A program made the position numbers and the translations under genes. Source: Phoenix dactylifera (taxonomy: Eukaryota; Streptophyta; Magnoliopsida; Arecales; Arecaceae). Taken from it: a stretch of 64,000 nt of DNA. Under the pieces are notes generated by a model. It saw only the letters and a program-made list of their open reading frames with translations, had not been told where the DNA came from and searched no databases. The stretch covers positions 248,001 through 312,000 of the forward strand of contig NW_024067782.1 in the NCBI RefSeq assembly GCF_009389715.1, given 5' to 3'. Positions 12,425-24,400 of the stretch are shown in pieces; the stretch's first letter is position 1, and each line of letters opens with the position of its first letter.

Positions 12425-15400
12425 TCCTTCCCCCCTTAAATAAATTTCGTCCTCGAAATTAAACATACCTCGGTTCTCGAAGAGCTGAGGGTAGCGTTGT
12501 CGCATCTCTTCCTCCAATTCCCAGGTAGCTTCCCTTTCAGTGTGGTTGGTCCACTGGACTTTAACGTAGGGAATGGTGCGCCTTCGGAGAATTTGCTCTT
12601 TTCTGTCTATGATGCGCAGGGGAGCCTCCTCATAGGTTAAATCTTTATTTAATTGCAGAGGCTCATGTGGTACCACATGGCTGGGATCCGGAACGTACCT
12701 CCGTAACAAAGAGACGTGAAAGACGTTGTGTACGCCTGATAGCTCTGAAGGTAGGGCCAATTTGTAGGCAACTTTGCCTATTCTAGCAAGAACCTCAAAT
12801 GGGCCAATGTAGCGAGGACTTAATTTGCCGTGTCTTCCGAATCGGGTAATACCCTTTGATGGTGAAATTTTTAGGAAGACAAAGTTCCCCTCCAAAAATT
12901 CCAAGGCCCTTCTTCCTCTGTCAGCCCATCTTTTCTGTCTATCCTGGGCAGCCTGAAGCCTTTGCTTAATTAGTAGTACCTTGTCTCTGGTGTGCTGGGC
13001 CAGTTCGGGGCCTAGCATTTTCCGCTCCCCGACATCATCCCAGTGTAAGGGGGATCGGCATCTTCTCCCATAGAGAGCTTCGTATGGGGCCATCTGGATA
13101 CTGGAATGGTAGCTATTGTTATAAGCAAATTCCACCAGTGGTATGTGACTATCCCAGTTTCCACCTAGGTCCACAGTGCAAGCCCTCAGCATGTCTTCCA
13201 GAGTTTGGATTGTCCGCTCTGACTGGCCGTCAGTCTGGGGGTGGTATGCTGTACTGAGCCTCAGTCCGGTACCCATGGCCTTCTGAAAGCTTTCCCAGAA
13301 TCTGGACACGAATCGGGGGTCACGATCAGAAATGATACTCACTGGTACTCCGTGCAGGCGTACAATCTCATCGATGTATAATTGGGCCAGCTTGTCTAAA
13401 GGAGTACCAATTCTGAATGGCAGAAAATGAGCTGATTTTGTAAGGCGATCAACAATCACCCACACTGCATCATTCTTTCTCACCGTTTTGGGGAGTCCTG
13501 TAACAAAATCCATCGTGATGTGCTCCCACTTCCATTCAGGAATTTCTATTGGTTCCAGCAACCCTGCTGGCCTCTGGTGCTCTGCTTTTACTAGCTGACA
13601 GGTCAAGCATCGGGCCACAAACTCAGCTATTTCTCTCTTCATCCCCTTCCACCAGTAATGTTCCCGAAGGTCCCGGTACATTTTAGTACTGCCTGGATGA
13701 ATAGAGAAACGGGATTGGTGGGCTTCTTCCATGATTTCCCTTTTTAGGTCAACATTTGCCGGTACACACAGTCGGTGGCCAAACCTTAGAGTGCCATCTG
13801 GGTGCATTTGGAGTTCGGGTCGCAACCCTTTCTCCACTTCATCCTTGAGCTGGCAAATGTGCTCATCAGACTGCTGGGCAACCTTTATTCTATCGATCAA
13901 GGTTGGTTGTATACTCAAGGCGGCCAGCAAAATTTTTGTAGTTTGGGTAACCACCTCAACCTGTATTTTATCGAGATCCTTCTGAATCTGTGGTTGAGTG
14001 GTGAGTAAAGCGGCGGAGCTTATAACTGACTTTCTGCTTAGGGCATCCGCCACCACGTTGGCCTTTCCTGGGTGGTATTTAATACTCAGGTCATAATCCT
14101 TCAAGAGTTCCAACCACCTTCTTTGCCTCATATTCAATTCCTTCTGGGTGAATATATACTTCAGGCTCTTGTGGTCGGTGTACACATCACAGTGTTCGCC
14201 ATACAAATAATGTCTCCAAAGTTTCAAGGCGAACACTACTGCGGCCAACTCTAGGTCATGTGTCGGGTAGTTCTGTTCATAGGGTTTCAGCTGTCTCGAG
14301 GCATAGGCTACCACCTTGCCATCTTGCATCAGCACACAGCCTAGCCCGTTCTTGGAAGCATCACTGTAGATGGTAAATTCTCCAGTTAAGGACGGTAATG
14401 TCAAAATTGGGGCAGAAACTAACCTTTGTTTAAGCTCCTGGAAGCTCCTCTCACACTTGCCGTCCCAGATAAACTTGGCCCGTTTCTTAGTCAACTGGGT
14501 CAAGGGGGTAGCTATTTTGGAGAACCCTTCCGCAAATCGCCGGTAATACCCGGCTAATCCCAAAAAGCTTCTTATTTCCTTGGCGTTGGTGGGACGAGGC
14601 CAATCCACCACCGCTTCTATCTTCTTGGGGTCCACTGACACTCCTTCCTTGGAGATTATATGGCCGAGGAACGCCACACTGTCCAGCCAGAACTCACATT
14701 TGTTCAGCTTGGCGTACAGCCTCTTCTCTCGAAGGATTTGTAGCACCACCCTCAAATGGTCTTCATGTTCCTTCCGGCTCTTTGAGTATATCAAAATGTC
14801 ATCGATAAAAACTACCACGAACTGATCCAAATATTGTTTAAAGACTCTGTTCATCAAGTCCATAAATGCAGCCGGGGCATTGGTCAATCCAAAAGGCATA
14901 ACCAGAAATTCATAATGCCCATATCTGGTTCGAAATGCAGTTTTTGGCACATCCTCAGATTTGATCTTCAGCTGATGGTAGCCTGACCTCAAATCTATCT
15001 TGGAGAAGACTTGGGCGCCTTGCAGCTGATCAAACAGGTCATCGATCCGAGGTAGGGGATATTTGTTCTTTATGGTTATCTTGTTCAATTCCCGGTAATC
15101 GATGCATAGCCGCATACTCCCGTCTTTCTTTTTCACAAATAGGACAGGAGCTCCCCATGGCGACGCACTGGGCTGGATGAACTTTTTATCCAGGAGTTCT
15201 TGTAGTTGTACCTTCAATTCCCTTAACTCAGCAGGGGCCATCCGGTAAGGAGCCTTGGAGACTGGCCCCTCTCCTGGTGCGAGGTCGATTGTGAATTCGA
15301 TCTCTCGGTCTGGGGGTAATCCTGGTAATTCCTCCGGAAAGACATCCGGATATTCTCTGACTACTGGAATATCTTCCAGTTTGGTCTCTTTCTGGATATC

Positions 15401-15900
15401 CATTACACAGGCCAGATAGGCCATACACCCTTTTCTCACAGCCTTTCCAGCTTTCAAGGCAGAAATAAAGTGTAGTGTAGGAGCGTCTTGAAGGGGTATA
15501 TCGCCCTGAAAGAAAAATTCTTGCTCCCCAGGTATCCGAAATACCACCTTCTTGTGGTAACAATCAATGTGGGCGTGATACTGTGACATCCAGTCCATGC
15601 CCAAGATAATATCAAAGTTTTGCATGTCAAGCTGTAAAAGATTTGTCTCTAATTCTTTTTCCCTATCTGAATTATGCAATTTTTATATTTAGTGTCAACA
15701 ATTGCGGTTTTCTGAAGGGGTGTAGCAACATGCCATGGTTCCACTAATTTCTCAGATGTGCTATGTAATTGTCTGGAAAAGCTAACCGACACGAAAGAAT
15801 GCGTAGAACCAGAATCAAATAGAATGAGGGCAGGAACCAAGTTGACCAGAAGTGTACCTGTTGCCACTTGATCGCTAGCACTGGCATCCTGTCGAGTCAG
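12371..15900 (-). CDS. Chromovirus pol region: RT, RNase H, integrase, chromodomain
   Basis: Domains in order on the minus strand: end of protease (IILGMDW); reverse transcriptase, about 15150-14640, with catalytic FIDD; RNase H, about 14390-14030, with YSDAS and TDHKS; integrase zinc finger ([10 protein letters not shown] to CLTC) and core, about 13725-13000, with MDF, SDRD and the HPQTDGQSE motif; and a C-terminal chromodomain, about 12640-12480 ([17 protein letters not shown]), which defines chromoviruses and is thought to guide integration to marked chromatin. The reading frame runs past the polypurine tract and ends inside the 3' LTR. This is a fossil copy with nearly complete domains. 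Confidence 0.9.
12425..12437 (-). other. Polypurine tract of the chromovirus
   Basis: On the minus strand AAGGGGGGAAGGA lies immediately before the LTR start TGTAATG. This is the plus-strand primer site of LTR elements. Confidence 0.85.
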
Positions 15901-16872
15901 TGCGAAAACCCGAGGGTTACCCCTCGATCTCTGGTCCTCTGGTGCAGTATGTCTGGGCTCGTCCTTCTTTCGGCTAGGGCAGTTGCGGGCGATGTGTCCT
16001 GTCTGCCCGCAAGAATAACAAGCTCCGCTCTTCTTCATGCAGGTACCCCTGTGGTTTCCGCCACAGGTGGGGCAGCCTCTGCTCTGTCTCTTCTTGGGCA
16101 CAGACCCCTTGTTGCCTCCAGCCCCACTACTCGGTGCTCCTGATGACCGGGTCCTCTTCAGGTCCTCCCTCTCTCTCCCGGACCGTATCAGGTCAGCCTC
16201 AACCTTCAAGGCTCGGTCCAGTACATCTTTGTAGCTTGAGAATAAATGGGAGGATATTCGGGACCGAATCCCGTACCTCAATCCCTGCTCAAACCGGTTC
16301 ACCTTACTTCTCTCATCCTCCATGAACTGGGGGCAAAATCGTCCCAGTTCGTTAAATTTATTGGCGTACTCCAGAACGGACATCTGGTCAGTCTGGGTTA
16401 GTGTCAAAAACTCATTCTGCTTCGCCAGGTGCACTGAGTCCGGAAAGTATTGATTGTAAAACATCCTCTTAAAGTCCCTCCAGGTGAGTCTGTCAACGGC
16501 ATAAGCCGTCTCCATGGCCGTCCACCAGTATTCGGCGTTTCCTGTCAGCATAGAGGTCGCCAGCCGGACTGTCACCTCATCAGGAAAGTGGAGGGCTCGG
16601 AACATCTTCTCTATCTCCCGGATCCATGTTTCAGCCGCCATAGGGTCAGACCCACCCTCAAAGGTCGGGGGGTTCAGTCGGCGGAACCTCTCATAGCAGG
16701 AGTCTGCTGATGGCATAGCGGCCAACTGCATCATCTGCTGCTGTTGCAGCACTTGCGCCATAAGCTGATACACTCCGGCTAGGCCTGCCTGACCTGCTGC
16801 AGACCGTGGAGTATCCGGGGAAACTGACCGCTCGCTGGGCTCCGGGGAGGGTGGTCTCCGGTCGTCATCCAT
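15900..16872 (-). CDS. Chromovirus gag region and start of protease
   Basis: Gag on the minus strand from ATG at 16872. It has a Ser/Pro-rich N-terminus, the retrotransposon gag core (PPTFEGGSDPMAAETWIREI; LTWRDFKRMFYNQYFPDS) and a CCHC zinc knuckle (CYSCGQTGHIARNC). The protease motif [11 protein letters not shown] follows a little downstream. In this lineage gag and pol are normally one polyprotein. Family assignment is firm. Confidence 0.9.
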
Positions 16873-17017
16873 ATCTTCCTAATGATCACCTAGCAGTCAA
16901 AAATTTTTAAAGTGAGGTTATGATAAACTAGCATATTATAACATTTTCTATGACGGTGACATTCTTAACTATCCTTTTCCTCAGGCATTTTATGGTTATT
17001 CTATTGTTTAACCTAAG

Positions 17018-17029
17018 GCTCTGATACCA
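17018..17029 (-). other. Primer-binding site, initiator tRNA-Met
   Basis: On the minus strand TGGTATCAGAGC lies a few bases inside the end of the 5' LTR. This is the standard primer site complementary to the 3' end of plant initiator tRNA-Met, and it fixes the element's orientation as minus. Confidence 0.93.
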
Positions 17030-17034
17030 CTAGA

Positions 17035-18139
17035 TGTCACGCCCCGGATCCGGATCCGTGACACGGCCGTGCTATTGCCGACTATCGCCCACATTAGCAC
17101 GCAGCCTCATACAGGGGTAACAGGTAGCCAAAAAGGATTCATCCTTATATATATATTAAAAGTTTGCAGTACAACCTTCAAGTTTGAAACCAAAAATACA
17201 GAACTTCTATGCTATTCAAATGTACAGAAGTATATAAGCTTCTCCAAAAATACGAAGCTGTGTAACAAAATAAAAACATATCTGATGGCGATCACTGGTG
17301 AGGATCTGAAAGAAAACGAAACATAAACAGATGTGAGCTACACGGCTCAGTAAGTAATCCTGCATAATCCTACCGGATCAACCAGTAGACTAAACATGTA
17401 AATCAGGGTTTTGAGAAGCTGACATGCATGTTTATCTAATAATCATCCTGGCATAATAAGTATGCAATTTAAACAAAGCAGTAGTGCAAATCACAAAATT
17501 TTCATATTATATGCACATGAAACCGTGCCCCCCGGCATGCCGTGGTCCTTTTACTCTCGGATGCTACTGCGAAGTCAGACTCGGCCACTGGCGGGGCCAG
17601 CTCAGTTACTATTCAGCCACTGGCGGGGCAAGCTCAGTTACTATTCAGCCACTGGCGGGGCAGGCCCAATTCCAATTCAGCCACTGGCGGGGCAGGCCCA
17701 GTTACTATTCAGCCACTGGCGGGGCAGGCCCAGTTACTATTCAGCCACTGGCGGGGCAGGCTCAGTTACTATTCAGCCACTGGCGGGGCAGCTCAGTTAC
17801 TATTCAGCCACTGGCGGCTCAGTCATTCTCAGTAGCATCTTTGAGCCCATTGTAGTGCCTCTGGGCTAGCTAAGACTTTATAAACTTACATGCATGATTA
17901 TAATATCAGTATCATCATGTTGCATACATAGCCATAGCTTCTGGGATCATTAAAGTTACTTATGCATTGTAACATATCATGTATGAAACATATATACTTA
18001 AAATAAATGCTTAGGGAACAGTAATAACATAACATGATCCATAACAGGATTAGGACAGGTTACTTACAGTGATTCGTTTTCTCCCAAGTTTCTTACGTCC
18101 TGGTGACGGATCCTGAGTCACCTAAAATCACATTATAAT
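17035..18139 (-). repeat. 5' LTR, only its last 1.1 kb
   Basis: Direct copy of 9531-10602 of the other LTR, with eight instead of seven minisatellite units. It stops at the 8-mer ATTATAAT (18132-18139), where the sequence turns into the inverted fragment. The first 1.8 kb of the LTR is absent at this end. Confidence 0.92.
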
Positions 18140-18968
18140 CATGCATGTAAGTTTATAAAGTCTTAGCTAGCCCAGAGGCACTATAATGGGCTCAAAGATG
18201 CTACTGAGAATGACTGAGCCGCCAGTGGCTGAATAGTAACTGAGCTGCCCCGCCAGTGGCTGAATAGTAACTGAGCTGCCCCGCCAGTGGCTGAATAGTA
18301 ACTGAGCCTGCCCCGCCAGTGGCTGAATTGGAATTGGGCCTGCCCCGCCAGTGGCTGAATAGTAACTGAGCTTGCCCCGCCAGTGGCTGAATAGTAACTG
18401 AGCTGGCCCCGCCAGTGGCCGAGTCTAACTTCGCAGTAGCATCCGAGAGTAAAAGGACCACGGCATGCCGGGGGGCACGGTTTCATATGCATATAATATG
18501 AAAATTTTGTGATTTGCACTACTGCTTTGTTTAAATTGCATACTTATTATGCCAGGATGATTATTAGATAAACATGCATGTCAGCTTCTCAAAACCCTGA
18601 TTTACATGTTTAGTCTACTGGTTGATCCGGTAGGATTATGCAGGATTACTTACTGAGCCGTGTAGCTCACATCTGTTTATGTTTCGTTTTCTTTCAGATC
18701 CTCACCAGTGATCGCCATCAGATATGTTTTTATTTTGTTACAGAGCTTCGTATTTTTGGAGAAGCTTATATACTTCTGTACATTTAAATAGCATAGAAGT
18801 TCTGTATTTTTGGTTTCAAACTTGAAGGTTGTACTGCAAACTTTTAATATATATATAAGGATGAATCCTTTTTGGCTACCTGTTACCCATGTATGAGGCT
18901 GCGTGCTAATGTGGGCGATAGTCGGCAATAGCACGGCCGTGTCACGGATCCGGATCCGGGGCGTGACA
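18132..18968 (+). repeat. Inverted LTR fragment forming the right terminus
   Basis: Reverse complement of 9531-10367, ending CGTGACA at 18968 and followed by the AAAAT duplication. With 17035-17904 it forms an inverted repeat with arms of about 0.85 kb and a 227-bp spacer (17905-18131). It shares the 8-mer ATTATAAT with the preceding LTR piece. Confidence 0.92.
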
Positions 18969-18973
18969 AAAAT
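18969..18973. repeat. Target site duplication AAAAT, right copy
   Basis: AAAAT directly after the mirrored terminus. It matches 9526-9530. Confidence 0.9.
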
Positions 18974-19879
18974 AAGGTTGGATTGAGAGTTATAAGCACT
19001 TCTATTACTTGCTGTCAAGAATCTGATAGCAGGACAGCCGATAACAGAGCTTAAAAGTAAGGCCAATGGCTGTTAGAGGAGAAGGATGAGCTGGGTAAAA
19101 ATCTAGAGCCTTTAGGTCTTAATTTAGAAATCCAAAAATAGAGAAAGTAATGTATAAATATGAATGGAGACTTTAAAAAATCAAAAGCAGCAGATTCCAG
19201 TTAGCAAGCAAGTATTAATGGAACAGAAGAATGGACATCTGATGCTAATCAGGTATCTAGCAGCTAATAGTCAACATAATAAGCAGCAGAGAGAACAGAA
19301 TGAGTGGTGAAAGAAGAGGGAATACTCAAAGACAGGAGAGAACAAAGTTAAAATCCTATTATGTTTTCCGAGCAAAGATTTGAGTCCTTTCGGACTCTTA
19401 CAATTATGGAATAAGTTCTCCTTGAAATCCCATTGATTGACCCTTGTCAAGATTACTGATACCCACAGCAACTGCAGTGCATACTATTCATGCTACATCA
19501 ACATGACTACCTGGTCTCTTCATAATTCTAAAACTAACTTTATACTGCTTTAAAGGCGACATTCAATAAAATCAAGGCCGTTGGATGAAGTTGTGGTGGC
19601 CTGTTGCCTTATGGCTGTTCATCACATCAGAATGGTGCCCTAAAATGCCTAGCTTGCTTGCCATTCGATCTTGCGGTCACAGCCCTTCGGTTATGATGTT
19701 TATGGGTCGAAGTTTGTGCCCTCTGTGTCCACCTGTGGGCGATAAAATCCTTTCTTCAATAGCCATTGTATCACAGAGGATCCTAAACTGCTCAAGCTTG
19801 CAACCTCGAGAAGATATACGGGCTGTTCCTATCGAGCCTTTGAGAGCTTTATTGCATGTCTGTGATTGTTGGGAACAAT
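18974..19879. other. Intergenic, no gene recognised
   Basis: AT-rich sequence between the chromovirus and the CACTA element. The open frames at 19585-19896 (plus) and 19677-20000 (minus) cover the same interval and neither resembles a known protein. Nothing is supported. Confidence 0.4.
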
Positions 19880-20184
19880 CACTACAGGAAAAATAGGTAA
19901 ATTCCTGACACCCAACTACCGACGCTAGGAAGAAGCATCGGTAATTTGGCTGGTGCGCCAAAATTTGCTGATGTGTGCCAATAGCGTCAGAAGATACCAA
20001 AATAAATACGACATTTTAGAAAGCATCGTCCGAGGCCGATTCCCAACGACGACGCTTTCTAAAGCGTCTGTCGGAGGCATTCCCAAAAAAAAAAAAAAAT
20101 CCACACCATTCTCCCCATCTCCCCAACTCCTCCAACCGCTCCCTCCCTACAAAACCCTAACCCCCTCCCCTTCTCTCTCAGTCG

Positions 20185-20185
<1 letters not shown>

Positions 20186-20219
<34 letters not shown>
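20186..20219 (+). repeat. (TC)n microsatellite
   Basis: Uninterrupted TC run in the cargo of the CACTA element. A second run lies at about 20738-20768. CT-rich tracts are common in plant 5' UTRs. Confidence 0.9.
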
Positions 20220-20223
<4 letters not shown>

Positions 20224-20272
20224 CAATCGATCTATGACTTTGATCTCGGGGAAGGCGATCGCCACCTCTGCT

Positions 20273-20539
20273 TGACCTCTATTTGCCGCAAGGGCTCAGG
20301 TATTAATCTCTCCGAGCTCCCTTCTCATTCGAGATCTACTGTTCGTTTCTTTTTCTTTGCTCAGCCTCTATTTGCCGTACGGGCTCAGGTATTGATCTCT
20401 CCGAGCTCCCTTCTCGTTCGAGATCTGCTCTTCGTTTTTTTTCTCTGCTCGGCCTCTATTTGCCGTGCGGGCTCAGGTATTGATCTCTCCAAGCTCCCAT
20501 CTCGTTCAAGATCTGCTCTTCGTTTCTTTTTGTCTGCTC
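20273..20539 (+). repeat. Three tandem 88-bp repeats inside the CACTA element
   Basis: Each unit starts CCTCTATTTGCCG, contains GGGCTCAGGTATT and ends near CTTCGTTTC. Units begin at about 20275, 20364 and 20451. Every unit repeats CAG/GTATT, which resembles a splice donor, so the first intron boundary of a captured gene may have been amplified (inference). Confidence 0.85.
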
Positions 20540-20732
20540 GGATCTGTTATTGTGGATGAGATTTAAGTTATTCATCTTCGATTTTAAACGTTTTGGCATG
20601 CTATAGTGGCAATCTGTTGATGGATTAGGGTTTTATTGCTCATTTCACTGTTTTAAATTTGTTATGCTCTTCTTTCTGAATTTTGGAGATTTTTCCGTTG
20701 ATTATGTTTAGGAAGCTGATCATTGTTCGATC

Positions 20733-20770
<38 letters not shown>

Positions 20771-21456
20771 GGTCAAGGGGTTCTTTTTGATGATCAATCA
20801 CCTGGCAAATCTATGATAGCTTTTCTTCTCATGGTGGTTGGTGGGTATATCAAATACTTTTGATGATAGCTTTTAAATTTTTCTTTCTATTTTCTGAGAT
20901 ATGATATTTATTTGGCAATGAACCACTTTTTATACTTCTGAGGCTTATATCATTTAGATGAAAAGTAGAAGCACTGATGACCCAGATGGAAAGTAGAATC
21001 ACCAAATGCTTGCTGTTGTTCATGGAGGAAGGTTTGAACAGGACTAATATTCTTGTTGCAGAGGACTAAAAAAGCAAGAATGGAAGATTATAGTAGTTAT
21101 CAAAAATTTATATGGAGACCAGGAGAATGACCTCTGACCTTTAAAAAAAAAATTCTTTTCAAATATTTTTTTAAAAAATAATTATAATGACGCTTTAAAA
21201 AAATAAGCAGTTAAAAGTAGACGCTTTCAAGCGTCGCTAACTGCTCGACACGTAAAAGCGTCGGCTTTTAGCGATGCTTTTAAGTGTTGCTAAAAACCGC
21301 CCTCTAGTGACGCTTTTCAAAAGTGTCGGCAAATTTTTTTTCCACCCTCACCTATCCGATGCTTTAGAAAGCGCTGATGGAAAAAATATCGACATTTATA
21401 AGCGTCGATATAGGCTTTAAAAAGTGTCGGAAAAAATAAGTTTTTTTATAGTGAAT

Positions 21457-24400
21457 TATATCCTACACCATATGCACCATGTGGCGCTGCACCACGCCAA
21501 TCTCAGACACTTGTTCTTGTGGGCCAATCATTGAGATGAGTACTTGATGAATGAATCAATCACACCAAAGTAGCTTCATGAAGAGAAAGCAGGAGTACCA
21601 TGGTGTGATTGATTCCTTGTATGATGCTTGTGTGAAGCTGCTTTGGAGTTCCTTTTTTTTTTTAAGGCTTAGAAAGAAGACGAGGCATTTTGCAACATGT
21701 GTAAATGTTTTTTGGCAAATGCAGTCGCTAGACTCCTTTATGGGTGCTATATATATTATTAGATAGGATTATAACCACAATTAGATATTTGGATATGAAT
21801 TTGATAATTGTCTATCCATATTTGTATCTGTTTCTGTGATAAATATGGATATGGATATGAATATTAGTCGGATCCTTAAATTTATATCTATATATTTCGA
21901 ATATTAAAATGAATCTAAATGGATATTATCTATCTACTTTCACTTTCACTCCTAAAAGTACATACGGTATATTTGGTACTTCATAATAATGAATTTATTC
22001 TTGATGTGAACCTAACCAAACCAGCTATCAGATCATGGAAAAATATGGATGATGGCAGCCAGTTGGGCTTATTTGTTTTTTTTTTTATTTGATGAAATAT
22101 GGAGGAAGCGAGAAACTCCCCCCCATTATTTATTAGAAAAATAGAGTTGAAAAATACAGAGCAAATTACATAGGGGATGGAAGGATGGATTGAGGTTGAT
22201 TACAAAGAGGGGGTAGGGCTTATAAAAATGAGTACAGGCTCTACAAGAAGCTCCGGGGACCTGTTCGCAGATTCCTCTTCCCCAATCTGAGCCCCATTAC
22301 CTAAATTTCTATCTGGAATTGAAGTCAGTTTGTTTGTTAGTGGAATATATGTAGGTGCTGAGAAGCTGATCAGTGTGGATTCTTAAACGTTTGTTTCTAG
22401 GAGAGTGATGTGGACTTTAATGCTTTGATATGCTCAGACAAAATAATGCATGGTTTTTTTTTTTGGAATCTCTCTATTTAATAATTTATCTTCAGATTAG
22501 AAAATATTGTTCATGCGTGTACTAGATTTTTTTTTTGTTGGTTGTAATGTATTTATAGATTAGATAGATTGTCGCATTAACTTTTCTGATTTAGCACATA
22601 CAATGCTTCTGAATTCTTTCATAACTTCTTTATGAAGGTTTTATTTATTAATATCCTAGATGAAGATTCCTTTTGTACTACAATTATAAATAGAAAAGGT
22701 TCCAATCATTGCTTCCTTATGTAATTTGTGAGAAAAATGTTAGAACAGGGGGTTCGAGATAGTTTCATTCATATGCCATCAATTATTAAATTGGTCTTGT
22801 ACCCTAAAAAATCCTGTTATTGAATTGATCATTGTCATGCTGCCAAGGCAGCCTAAATTGATTAGCATATTGCCTAAGAATCTAAAACTATATTATAACT
22901 CTGTTGCTCTGTCGCGATTCTTATTAATGATAGAACTTTAAATATCAACATTAGATGTCTTATGCTGGAAGACGTACTATATAGATCGCTTGTTTCCCTT
23001 TTGTTTTCTTTTTGAATCTATATTTTACCTTTTGAACCTGAACTAGTTGATCCCAAAGTCCATATACAATTCTTCTCGTTGCAAATTTTGTCGATATTAT
23101 TTGTAAAAGTGCGGCCATTATCCGAAAAAAGTTAGCAATAGAAGGGCCTTTACCAGCAAGCTCCAAGGATTAGCAGGAAAGAGACTATTTAATCTCAGAA
23201 TGTGTACATGACACCCCCTGATTTGCAGCCAAACATGATCATGCTGCCAATCTTTTTTACTTTACAATCAGGGGCAAGTCCAATGCATAAGGCTGACATT
23301 TTGAGATTGGCTAGTCTCCTCCCACAAGAGGGAATCACATCTCATCTGAATCCAAATAATTTGGGTTCAATTCATACTGTTATTCTTAACCACAACTTTC
23401 TTTTTTTCTCACTAAACCAGCATCTGCAACTCTATATAGATTTCTTTTCGTTTCCGTTTTCCATTCTCATCTGGTAGTTGCATTCTTAGTTGACTATATT
23501 CACTCACTTTATGCTCATAAATTGCCATCATCCCCAAAACAGCATCACAAATTAGGTAGAAATATTGCAAGCAATTATGGCCATATTGACACCCTTGTTG
23601 CTTTATGATCTGGTCTCCACCGAAAACCCCCACTAATAGAGAGAGAAAGGGATGTCTGATGTTCTCAGAAGCCTCCTCCTTGAGAAATTTTTTCTATGTT
23701 AATCAACCAAGGAAAATGCTACTATGAGGCTCCCATTGCATGCACAAAAAAGTTCTTTGGATCCAGTTATACTCATTTGGCAACTTAGTATTCAACAATT
23801 ACATCTTATGCACTAATTTCTATGATTTAGACTAATCCCCTATCACAACATAGCAAGTGAGCTTGTCATGTGCATGAAATATCGGAGCCCCCTATCATGA
23901 CTATGTAGAGATTTGCTATTGTCTACTTTCGGACTACGCTCAAGTCCCCCGCTTTGAGGGCAAGGCCAAGTGACAATGGCTCTCATGAATCAGTAGTTGC
24001 AGGCATAGGTAAGAACAGTGACCACCACTTTCTTTTCCATTGGTAATTTACCAAATCCATTCTATCCACTAACTATAATCACTGTAGTGCTTACAGTGGG
24101 TTAGAGTCTACATATATGGGCATGTCGGTCAATAACCAATTCACCATTGAAGAATCCCATTGCTACAATTTCCACTCTGACTAAACAAAAAACCTAACCT
24201 AGCATTAGTTTTTTGAGCAGACCTAACCTAATATTATTTTTCAGGCCATAACAAAAGTTAGGGCACCAACTAGTCTAAATTATTTGTTGTTAAAGATCTT
24301 TGAAGCAAGACTCACCAGCAAAAGAGACCCAAAACAAGCCTCTACTACAGGGGAAGTTTAAATATAACATCAATGCTTAACTACAATAACCCTCACAGCA

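Larger units (their letters stand above)
9531..18968 (-). mobile_element. Tekay/Del-like chromovirus (Ty3/gypsy) with aberrant right end
   Basis: Minus-oriented LTR retrotransposon fossil of 9.4 kb. Parts, left to right on the plus strand: 3' LTR (9531-12424), polypurine tract, pol with chromodomain, gag, tRNA-Met primer-binding site, the last 1.1 kb of the 5' LTR (17035-18139), then an inverted LTR fragment (18132-18968). AAAAT flanks the whole unit, so it integrated as one piece. The coding part looks nearly whole, with about one break. The shared LTR parts differ by roughly seven or eight substitutions in about 1.07 kb by eye. At a rate often used for plant LTRs this suggests a few hundred thousand years. 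Confidence 0.93.
19880..21453. mobile_element. CACTA-type DNA transposon, non-autonomous, 1.57 kb
   Basis: It begins CACTACAGGAAAAA and ends TTTTTTATAGTG, and the complement of the end reads CACTATAAAAAA. A 3-bp duplication AAT flanks it (19877-19879 and 21454-21456), as expected for CACTA (EnSpm) elements. Subterminal GACGCTTT / AAAGCGTC repeats in both orientations occur at 20000-20070 and 21190-21430. These are the kind of sites the family's transposase binds. No transposase is encoded. The interior (20095-20870) is pyrimidine-rich with an AAACCCTAA box and looks like a copied gene 5' region. Confidence 0.85.
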
